A DNA stretch of 64,000 bases, taken from an uncultured Paracoccaceae bacterium (lineage in GTDB: Bacteria > Pseudomonadota > Alphaproteobacteria > Rhodobacterales > Rhodobacteraceae). Positions 46,790 to 53,387 of this stretch are shown here, one piece after another (within the stretch, counting starts at the first letter, position 1; each line of letters begins with the position of its first letter). The position numbers and the translations under genes were made by a program. The notes beneath the pieces are model-generated. The model was not told the DNA's origin. It did not search any database and saw only the letters and a program-made list of their open reading frames with translations. The DNA is taken from the NCBI GenBank assembly GCA_947492825.1, contig CANLNT010000001.1, positions 1,550,001 through 1,614,000 on the forward strand, in the 5' to 3' direction.

Positions 46790-47686
46790 ATGGATCGCGT
46801 CCAGATTACACCAAACCTTGATTTCAGTCGCATCGTCTATGGCATGTGGCGACTGGCAGAGGCAGATGACACGTCAGCCGCCCACGTGCAGGCCAAGGTC
46901 GAGGCCTGCCTAGCCCAAGGCATCACAACGATGGATCAGGCCGACATCTATGGCGGCTATGAAGCGGAAGAAGTGTTTGGGGCAGCCCTGAAAGCCGCCC
47001 CTGCCCTGCGCGACCAGATCGAGATCGTGACAAAATGCGATATCGTGGCCCCTGCAGGTCGCTATGCTGATGCGCGGGTCAAATACTACGACACGTCTGC
47101 GGCACACATTCGTGCCTCGGTCGATCATTCGCTGCGGCTGATGAACATCGACCACATCGACATGCTGCTGGTGCACCGCCCCGATCCTTTCATGGATCAT
47201 CTCGAAACCGGCGCTGTTCTGGACGAAGTTGTGGCCGCGGGCAAGGTCCGCGCAGTTGGCGTGTCGAATTTCAAATTGCACGATTGGACCCTGTTGCAAT
47301 CGGGCATGAAAACCCAACTTGCGACCAACCAGATCGAACTGAGCGTCACCGCGCATCAGGGCTTTACGAACGGTGATGTGGCCTACCTGCAGGAACGTGC
47401 CAAGCCAATCATGGCGTGGTCACCCTTGGGCGGCGGCAGCCTTGTCACGGGTGAAGGCGATGCCGCAGTGCGCACCACCATGACCAAGGTTGCACAAGAC
47501 AACGGCGTCGATCTTGGCGCGGTGGCTGTCGCGTGGCTGCTGGCGCATCCAGCCAATATCATGCCAGTCATGGGGACAAATAACCTCAAGCGCATCAATG
47601 CCTTGTCAGACGCAATGAAGGTCCGAATGGATCGCCAGACCTGGTACGAAATCTACACCGCAGCGCTCGGTCAGGAGGTCCCGTAA
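46790..47686 (+). CDS. aldo/keto reductase (candidate 6-oxo-glucose reductase)
   Basis: A 298-residue (beta/alpha)8 NAD(P)H reductase with the catalytic tetrad Asp, Tyr, Lys, His in MDQADIYGGYEAEEVFG, IVTKCD and LLVHRPDP. It resembles the YdhF group. It starts right after the monooxygenase stop, preceded by CAGGAGAG. In sulfo-SMO an aldo/keto reductase (SmoB) reduces the monooxygenase product to glucose; this role is inferred from context. Confidence 0.88.
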   Translation: MDRVQITPNLDFSRIVYGMWRLAEADDTSAAHVQAKVEACLAQGITTMDQADIYGGYEAEEVFGAALKAAPALRDQIEIVTKCDIVAPAGRYADARVKYYDTSAAHIRASVDHSLRLMNIDHIDMLLVHRPDPFMDHLETGAVLDEVVAAGKVRAVGVSNFKLHDWTLLQSGMKTQLATNQIELSVTAHQGFTNGDVAYLQERAKPIMAWSPLGGGSLVTGEGDAAVRTTMTKVAQDNGVDLGAVAVAWLLAHPANIMPVMGTNNLKRINALSDAMKVRMDRQTWYEIYTAALGQEVP

Positions 47687-48192
47687 TGGACGCAGGCACA
47701 ATCGCCACGTTTGACCCGTCAACCGATGCCGACAGTTTTCGCGGCGCGCTCGGGACCTTTGTGACCGGCGTCACCGTGGTCACAACGGACAGTCCCGAAG
47801 GCCCGGTGGCGATTGTCGCCAACAGCTTTGCCTCAGTCTCGCTTGATCCGCCGCTGGTGCTTTGGTCGCCTGCGAAGTCGTCCAAACGGTTCGAACATTT
47901 TGCAGGCTCGCGCCGCTTTGCAATCCATGTCCTTTCTGCTGATCAGCGCGACATTTGCGCCGCAATCGTCAAATCCAAGACAGCGATCTCAGAGGTGCCA
48001 ACACAGCTTAGTCACTGTGGCATGCCGCTGATCGACGGCGCGCTTGCTACGTTTGAATGCAATTTGCACACGACCCACGACGCCGGTGATCATGTCATCA
48101 TCGTGGGCCTCGTCACCAAAGCCCATCACACCGACGGGGAACCGCTTGTGTTCCATGCCGGCAAATACGGAACGTTCAACACCACTCCCTAA
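47686..48192 (+). CDS. flavin reductase domain protein
   Basis: A 168-residue FMN-binding split-barrel reductase (FRGALGTFVTGVTVVTT, ANSFASVSLDPPLVLWS, and a C-terminal HAGKYGTF). It would supply reduced FMN to the monooxygenase. It overlaps the aldo/keto reductase gene (TAATG) and has AGGAGG for ribosome binding. Confidence 0.93.
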   Translation: MDAGTIATFDPSTDADSFRGALGTFVTGVTVVTTDSPEGPVAIVANSFASVSLDPPLVLWSPAKSSKRFEHFAGSRRFAIHVLSADQRDICAAIVKSKTAISEVPTQLSHCGMPLIDGALATFECNLHTTHDAGDHVIIVGLVTKAHHTDGEPLVFHAGKYGTFNTTP

Positions 48193-48227
48193 GCCTTTCT
48201 TTTGAATAGAAATATGCCCGGGGGTTT

Positions 48228-48306
48228 TGGGGGCTGGCCCCCAAGATAAAACGGAGCGTTTGGGGGCTAGCCCCCACCAAAAAATGAAGCGACCGCGCTA
48301 GCGGTC
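48228..48306. repeat. three hairpins between the enzyme genes and the TRAP genes
   Basis: TGGGGGCTGGCCCCCA (48228-48243) and TGGGGGCTAGCCCCCA (48261-48276) are near-identical perfect palindromes 33 bases apart. GACCGC-gcta-GCGGTC (48291-48306) follows. They lie in the only sizeable gap of the operon and may cap the enzyme mRNA or set different expression of the transporter. Confidence 0.7.
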
Positions 48307-48331
48307 ACCATATAACAGGGGAGGAGCCGCA

Positions 48332-48931
48332 ATGTCGGTCCTGTTTGGGGTCCTTTGGCCCTTAGAGCGGTTCAATACCGCAATACTCGCCATTGGGCGG
48401 TTCATCTCGGTTGCGGCCCTCGCGATCATGGTCTGCTTTATTCTGGGGCAGGTTTTCTTCCGTTACGTGCTCAACGACGCGCCCAACTGGACCGAAGAAG
48501 GGGCGCGCTTTGGGATGCTGTGGATGACCGGGCTGATGGCGCCCGTTGCCTACCGTATGGGCGGCTTTGTTGCGATCGACATGCTTGAGCGCGCCCTACC
48601 CCGCCTGCTGGCGGGCATCCTGTCGCTGGTTCTGATGGCGATCACCATGTGGGTGCTCTTCATTTTCTGGGAACGCGGGTTGAACAACCACCTCGACACG
48701 CTCTCGGGCCGTGGTTGTTCGTCCACACTGCGCTGGCCCTTCGGGATCGAGATCGGCAAATGCGGCGAGAAATTTCAGAACCGGTTCCAATACGCATCGC
48801 TTTGGGTGGGTGTGAACCTGCTGATCCTGGTCAATATCGAACTCTTCATCCGACAACTGATCACGCTGGGGGGCCGTGGCGATGGCCTGACCTCCTTTAC
48901 CTCTGACGAAGAAATTGCGGGGTCGTCCTGA
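48332..48931 (+). CDS. TRAP transporter small permease (DctQ)
   Basis: A 199-residue four-helix protein (FISVAALAIMVCFILGQVFFRY, PNWTEEGARFGMLWMTG). It carries an unusually long loop between helices 3 and 4 (about residues 118-160) containing two cysteines. It starts at an ATG after GGGGAGGAG. It forms the membrane unit with DctM. Confidence 0.88.
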   Translation: MSVLFGVLWPLERFNTAILAIGRFISVAALAIMVCFILGQVFFRYVLNDAPNWTEEGARFGMLWMTGLMAPVAYRMGGFVAIDMLERALPRLLAGILSLVLMAITMWVLFIFWERGLNNHLDTLSGRGCSSTLRWPFGIEIGKCGEKFQNRFQYASLWVGVNLLILVNIELFIRQLITLGGRGDGLTSFTSDEEIAGSS

Positions 48932-50421
48932 TGCTTCTTTGGTTCCTTCCGCTTTTCCTTGTCTTGATCATGGTCGGCCTGCCGGTGGTCTTTGCGCTGC
49001 TGGCATCCCCAATCGCACTGATCCTGATGGAAGGCGACACACGTAACGTTGTCGCAGGCCTTTATCGCAACCTTTACAACGGCATGGACAGCTTTCCGCT
49101 GATGGCCTTGCCGTTCTTCATGCTCGCAGGCGAAGTCATGAACCGGGGCGGCATCACCGTGCGCCTCGTTGAATTCTCCCAAGCCTTCATGGGCCACCTG
49201 AGGGGGGGATTGGCGCACGTCAACATCCTCTCCTCCATTCTCTTTGCGGGGCTTTCGGGTTCTGCCGTGGCGGATACATCCGCGCTGGGATCAACCCTGA
49301 TCCCCGCGATGGAAAAGAACGGCTATACACGCCGGTTTGCCGCCGCGATTACCGCCGCATCCTCCGTTATCGGCCCGATCATCCCGCCCTCGGGCATCAT
49401 GATCATCTACGCCTATGTCATGGGCGAAAGCGTCGCGGCGTTGTTCCTTGCGGGCATTGTCCCCGGCATCATGGTCGGCGTCGGCCTAATGGTCATGGTC
49501 CGGTTGTTGGCTGACCGCTATGACCTGCCCAAAGCCGAACGGATTGTCACCAAGAACCAGACAATCACACCGGTGGAATACTGGGTCAGCTTTGCGCTGC
49601 TGCGCCTCAACCTCGCCTTCGTCCTTTACGCCCTTGGCGCATTGGTGATCCGGATTGCAGGCACCGAAACCTCCCTGCCCGCTGGCTGGACCACCTTGAT
49701 CATGCTGATCCCCGCGCACTTTATCCTGATGGGATATCGCAAACGGTGCAGCCATGATTTCCGCATGGTGGCGAAAAAGGCCGTGGCCCCACTGCAGACG
49801 CCCATCATCATTCTGGGCGGTATCCTCGTGGGCATCATGACCCCGACAGAGGCCTCGGCCATGGCGGTGTTCTACGCGCTGATCGTGTCTTTCTTTGTGT
49901 TGCGCTCAATGAATGGCCGTGACCTGTGGCAGGTGCTGACTAAATCTGCACTTTCCACCTCTGCGGTTCTGCTGCTGGTGGGGGCCGCCGTCAGCTTCAA
50001 AACCGTGGTCTCGCTGTCCTATGCGCCGCAGATCATGTCGGACTACATCCTGTCGCTTTCCGAGAACCCGCTGATCCTTTTGTTCCTGATCAACATCCTG
50101 CTCTTCATTGTGGGCATGTTCTTGGATGCAGGGCCTGCGATCATCATTCTGGGGCCAATCCTGGGGCCGATCTTTGTCGACCTTGGCGTGCACCCCGTCC
50201 ACTTTGCCATCATCATGTCGGTCAACCTGACCGTCGGTCTGGCAACTCCGCCCATGGGCTTGGTCTTATTCGTGGCGAGTACCGTCTCGGGCGAAAAGGT
50301 CGAAACGATTGCCAAAGCAATCCTGCCCTTCCTTGCGGTCGAGATTTTCGTGATCTTCCTGATTACCTACGTCCCGGCCATCTCAATGACGATTCCGCGC
50401 TTGACGGGGTTCGTTCAATAA
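48931..50421 (+). CDS. TRAP transporter large permease (DctM)
   Basis: A 496-residue ion-coupled permease with about 12 helices and typical segments (FMLAGEVMNRGGI, SGSAVADTSALGSTLIPAM, IIPPSGIMIIYA, LTVGLATPPMGLVLF). An extra stretch around residues 185-275 enlarges it over the usual 430 residues. The ATG overlaps the dctQ stop. Confidence 0.92.
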   Translation: MLLWFLPLFLVLIMVGLPVVFALLASPIALILMEGDTRNVVAGLYRNLYNGMDSFPLMALPFFMLAGEVMNRGGITVRLVEFSQAFMGHLRGGLAHVNILSSILFAGLSGSAVADTSALGSTLIPAMEKNGYTRRFAAAITAASSVIGPIIPPSGIMIIYAYVMGESVAALFLAGIVPGIMVGVGLMVMVRLLADRYDLPKAERIVTKNQTITPVEYWVSFALLRLNLAFVLYALGALVIRIAGTETSLPAGWTTLIMLIPAHFILMGYRKRCSHDFRMVAKKAVAPLQTPIIILGGILVGIMTPTEASAMAVFYALIVSFFVLRSMNGRDLWQVLTKSALSTSAVLLLVGAAVSFKTVVSLSYAPQIMSDYILSLSENPLILLFLINILLFIVGMFLDAGPAIIILGPILGPIFVDLGVHPVHFAIIMSVNLTVGLATPPMGLVLFVASTVSGEKVETIAKAILPFLAVEIFVIFLITYVPAISMTIPRLTGFVQ

Positions 50422-50466
50422 AGGGACAGTCGTCCCCATAACCGACCAATGAACAGGGAGAGAATA

Positions 50467-51531
50467 ATGCTCAAAGGTCTACTGAAAGGCGCGCTTGCCG
50501 CCACGCTGTTTGCCGGGGCCTCTGCGGCCTATGCCGATGGCCATCAAGAGTTCACGATCCGCGCGACCGCGAACTCGAACGAAAACGACGAGGACTATGA
50601 CGGTCTGGTCGTCTTCAAGAACTACGTCGAAGCTGCCTCAAACGGCCGCATCGGTGTGGAGCTTTTCATCGGCACGCAACTGTGCGCCACAGGTGCGGAA
50701 TGCATCGAAGGTGTCTCTGAGGGTTCGATCGACGTTTACGTGTCCACCTCTGGTGGTGCGGCAGGCATCTTCCCTTATGTGCAGGTTCTTGATCTGCCCT
50801 ACCTGATGGCTGACGACCGGATCGCCGAAGAAGTGCTGACCAGCGACTTTGTCCGCACCATGCGCGACATGGCCCTGGCTGACAGTGGCGATTCCGTACG
50901 CCTGATGACCATCGGTAACACCGGTGGCTGGCGTAACTTTGCCAACACGCAGCGTCGTGTGGCGATGCCATCCGATATGGAAGGCCTGAAGATCCGGACT
51001 GTTGTGGCAGACCTGCCGCAGGAATTGGTGCGCGCATTGGGTGCCTCTCCGACTCCAATCCCGTGGCCCGAACTGTTCACATCGTTCCAGACCGGCGTTG
51101 TTGAAGGGTCCAAGAACGGCATCACCGACATCATGGGCATGAAATTCCCGGATGCGGGCCTGCAGTACGTGACCCTCGACGGTCACGCCTACATGGGTGC
51201 GCTTTGGTGGATGAGCAACGAAAACTTCATGGCGATGCCAGAGGACCTGCGCCGCGTTGTGGTCGACGGTTTCTCTCAGCTGCAGCAGGCCACTTTCGCC
51301 TCGCCCAAGCGCAAGTCGATTGAAGCCTATGAGGCCTTCGTCGCGGGTGGTGGTGACCTTTACGTCCCAACCCCCGAAGAGAAAGCCGCATTCGCAGAAG
51401 CCGCTGCCCCTGTGCAGGACTGGTTCCGCGCAAATGTTGACGGTGGTGACGCGATCCTTGACGCGCTGATCGCCGCTGTGGCCGATGCCGAAGCCGCACT
51501 GGCTGATGACTACGCCAAAGACCTAAACTAA
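50467..51531 (+). CDS. TRAP transporter substrate-binding protein (DctP)
   Basis: A 354-residue periplasmic protein with a signal peptide ending SAAYA. It has the family core MPSDMEGLKIRTV and PIPWPELFTSFQTGVVEGSKNGI. The conserved Arg in LKIRTV normally grips the ligand's acid group, so the ligand is probably an organic acid, compatible with a sulfonate. The ATG at 50467 follows AGGGAGAGA. A strong terminator follows, closing the operon. Confidence 0.93.
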   Translation: MLKGLLKGALAATLFAGASAAYADGHQEFTIRATANSNENDEDYDGLVVFKNYVEAASNGRIGVELFIGTQLCATGAECIEGVSEGSIDVYVSTSGGAAGIFPYVQVLDLPYLMADDRIAEEVLTSDFVRTMRDMALADSGDSVRLMTIGNTGGWRNFANTQRRVAMPSDMEGLKIRTVVADLPQELVRALGASPTPIPWPELFTSFQTGVVEGSKNGITDIMGMKFPDAGLQYVTLDGHAYMGALWWMSNENFMAMPEDLRRVVVDGFSQLQQATFASPKRKSIEAYEAFVAGGGDLYVPTPEEKAAFAEAAAPVQDWFRANVDGGDAILDALIAAVADAEAALADDYAKDLN

Positions 51532-51553
51532 GGATCATCTGATCCTCAAGACA

Positions 51554-51581
51554 GGGCCGTCCTTCGGGGCGGCCCTTTTTT
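51554..51581 (+). terminator. intrinsic terminator of the monooxygenase/TRAP operon
   Basis: The stem GGGCCGTCC-ttcg-GGGCGGCCC (one G-U-type step) followed by TTTTTT begins 22 bases past the DctP stop. Confidence 0.9.
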
Positions 51582-51702
51582 GTGCAAAGGGGTGGCCTTG
51601 CGCACCATGTTTTTGCTCAAGCATCCCCTTGTTCGCCGCCATCGCCTTGCGTCACGCTCTGCGTGTGCTAGCTCTTTGTCACCACACAACAGGAGAGCCG
51701 CC

Positions 51703-52551
51703 ATGACCACCTATACCCCGCCCAAAGTCTGGACATGGGATGCCGAGAATGGCGGCGAATGGGCCAAGCTGAACCGCCCAATCGCAGGTGCAACACACGA
51801 CAAAGATTTGCCCGTTGGTGACCACCCGCTGCAGCTCCATTCCCTGGCGACCCCCAATGGCGTCAAAGTCACGCTGATGCTGGAAGAGCTGTTGGCCGCA
51901 GGCCATGCCGCCGAATACGACGCCTGGATCATCAAGATCACCGAAGGCGATCAGTTCGGATCGGGTTTTGTCGACATCAACCCCAATTCCAAGATTCCAG
52001 CGTTGTTTGACCGGGAAACCGGCCAGCGCGTGTTTGAAAGCGGTGCGATCCTGCTTTATCTGGCCGAGAAGTTTGACGCGTTCCTGCCCGCAAGTGGTGC
52101 GGCCCGGACCGAGGCGCTGAACTGGCTCTTTTGGCTGCAAGGCTCTGCCCCCTATCTGGGTGGCGGCTTTGGTCACTTCTACGCTTATGCACCCGAGAAA
52201 TTCGAATACCCGATCAACCGCTTCGCAATGGAGGCCAAGCGCCAGTTGGATGTGCTGGACAGGCATCTGGCCGACAACCGCTATCTGGCTGGTGACGACT
52301 ATACCATCGCCGACATGGCAACCGCCCCTTGGTATGGGCGCACGGTCATGGGTGCCAGCTATGACGCCGGTGACTTCCTGTCTGTGCATGAATACACCCA
52401 CGTGATCCGCTGGATGGATGAGATCTACAACCGCCCGGCCTATCAGCGTGGCATGATCGTCAATCGGTCCTGGGGCGAAGATTGGGAACAATGCCCCAAT
52501 CGCCACGCGGCCGCTGACATCGACGCGGTGCTGGCGAAAAAGCCCGACTAA
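51703..52551 (+). CDS. yghU: YghU-type glutathione S-transferase
   Basis: A 282-residue GST close to E. coli YghU, with YTPPKVWTWD at the start, the N-terminal thioredoxin fold (LHSLATPNGVKVTLMLEEL, NPNSKIPALFD) and the C-terminal RYLAGDDYTIADMAT domain. This Nu-class type acts as a disulfide-bond reductase/peroxidase. The ATG at 51703 follows AGGAGAG. It ends four bases inside the convergent SH3 gene. Confidence 0.92.
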   Translation: MTTYTPPKVWTWDAENGGEWAKLNRPIAGATHDKDLPVGDHPLQLHSLATPNGVKVTLMLEELLAAGHAAEYDAWIIKITEGDQFGSGFVDINPNSKIPALFDRETGQRVFESGAILLYLAEKFDAFLPASGAARTEALNWLFWLQGSAPYLGGGFGHFYAYAPEKFEYPINRFAMEAKRQLDVLDRHLADNRYLAGDDYTIADMATAPWYGRTVMGASYDAGDFLSVHEYTHVIRWMDEIYNRPAYQRGMIVNRSWGEDWEQCPNRHAAADIDAVLAKKPD

Positions 52552-52832
52552 CGCGGGACCAAATAGTCGGCGGCAGCGTATCCTGTGACACCGGATGCGC
52601 CCGCAAGCGAGACTTTGCACCAGCGCTGACCTTCTTCAGTTACGCAATCAAAGCGCTGCAAGCTTGTTCCATCCGGCAAGCCCAGCAAGACCCTGAACCC
52701 CAGTCCGGGGCCAGCGCGTAGCTTTAGCATGTCCACGCCTGTGCCGCTGACCTCCACCTCGTCACCCGTCACAGCAGCGCAAGCGCCAAGCCACAAAACG
52801 ACGCCCAGAACTGTTAAGCTGCGCACCTGCAT
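52548..52832 (-). CDS. SH3-domain lipoprotein
   Basis: A 94-residue protein with a signal and lipobox (LWLGAC) and one bacterial SH3 domain (LKLRAGPGLGFRVLLGLPDGT ... WCKVSLAGASGVTGYAAADYL). It is probably an outer-membrane lipoprotein binding peptidoglycan or protein ligands. The ATG at 52832 sits after GGAAGAGG; a GTG at 52835 is the alternative. It may be coupled to a small frame upstream. Confidence 0.8.
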   Translation of the reverse strand: MQVRSLTVLGVVLWLGACAAVTGDEVEVSGTGVDMLKLRAGPGLGFRVLLGLPDGTSLQRFDCVTEEGQRWCKVSLAGASGVTGYAAADYLVPR

Positions 52833-53032
52833 CACCTCTTCCGTGTTTTCTTCATGCTCACCCTGACAGATGCACCGCCATTAGGCACGTGTTGGTTGGG
52901 GCATGGGTCAAGAAAGGAGCGGCCAGTAAAAATTGATACGATCACCGTCGAACTCACGGCCGCCATTGCAAGAACAACTGCCAATACGGTCACTGTTGAT
53001 GTGAAAACATTAAATGATCCTGCAAAGGGCAT
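52832..53032 (-). CDS. putative 66-aa single-span membrane protein
   Basis: A small frame encodes a hydrophobic segment (about residues 8-36: TVTVLAVVLAMAAVSSTVIV) followed by a polar, basic tail ending KKTRKR. Its stop overlaps the start of the SH3 lipoprotein gene, suggesting coupling. A TATACT element lies on the same strand at 53153-53148. Codon third positions are less GC-rich than in neighbours, so it could equally be spurious. Confidence 0.3.
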   Translation of the reverse strand: MPFAGSFNVFTSTVTVLAVVLAMAAVSSTVIVSIFTGRSFLDPCPNQHVPNGGASVRVSMKKTRKR

Positions 53033-53223
53033 GATCCCGCAACCAATGGTGATAAAACCACCCCGGCATAGCTACGACAATGGAAAGCGCGAGATCGCGA
53101 TGCCACTGAGAAAGAAGCGCCCCCTCGCGCCCCGACCAACGGATAGAAGTATACCGCAAAATCACCCTCTGAAAGAAAGTTGCGAAAAATCGCCCCTTGG
53201 CGACATTTTCTCCACGCGGGCAG
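53033..53223. other. intergenic region between SH3/small-ORF unit and ilv leader
   Basis: About 190 bases without a convincing gene. It is somewhat AT-richer than its surroundings. A minus-strand TATACT (53153-53148) could serve the leftward genes, and the ilv promoter begins at 53224. Confidence 0.5.
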
Positions 53224-53252
53224 TTGACCCCTGCCGCACTGCCGCATAGGGT
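53224..53252 (+). promoter_or_regulatory. candidate ilv operon promoter
   Basis: TTGACC (53224-53229), a 17-base spacer and TAGGGT (53247-53252). The expected start of transcription, 7-8 bases on, coincides with the A of the leader peptide ATG at 53260. Confidence 0.55.
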
Positions 53253-53259
53253 CCGCTCC

Positions 53260-53307
53260 ATGATACAGATTGTACTAGTCGTAGGAAGTATGCGCATGGG
53301 CCGGTAA
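53260..53307 (+). CDS. branched-chain leader peptide of the ilv operon
   Basis: A 15-residue peptide, MIQIVLVVGSMRMGR, with five consecutive branched-chain residues (Ile-Val-Leu-Val-Val). Several use codons uncommon in this GC-rich genome (ATA, GTA, CTA). It lies directly before an antiterminator/terminator hairpin pair and the acetolactate synthase gene, so it is a classic attenuation control peptide. Ribosome stalling at 53269-53283 would leave the 53292-53300 segment free to pair. Confidence 0.85.
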   Translation: MIQIVLVVGSMRMGR

Positions 53308-53335
53308 CGGTTGACCCATTCAGGTTCCCATGCGC
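53292..53335 (+). promoter_or_regulatory. predicted antiterminator stem of the ilv attenuator
   Basis: GCGCATGGG (53292-53300, inside the leader frame) is perfectly complementary to CCCATGCGC (53327-53335). The downstream arm includes the first two bases of the terminator stem, so the two structures compete. A ribosome at the leader stop codon (53305-53307) would mask the upstream arm and favour termination. Confidence 0.7.
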
Positions 53336-53359
53336 CCCCGAAACTTCGGGGGCTTTTTT
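53334..53359 (+). terminator. ilv attenuator (rho-independent terminator)
   Basis: GCCCCCGAA-ac-TTCGGGGGC is followed by TTTTTT, 28 bases before ilvI. It lies upstream of a biosynthetic gene and downstream of the leader peptide. Confidence 0.9.
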
Positions 53360-53387
53360 ATGACTGGCGCTCAAAAGGACAAAGAAG

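Noticed and set aside
51580-51702. An N-terminal extension of the YghU-like GST
   Set aside because: It starts inside the preceding terminator, has no similarity to the family, and a well-placed AGGAGAG precedes the ATG at 51703.
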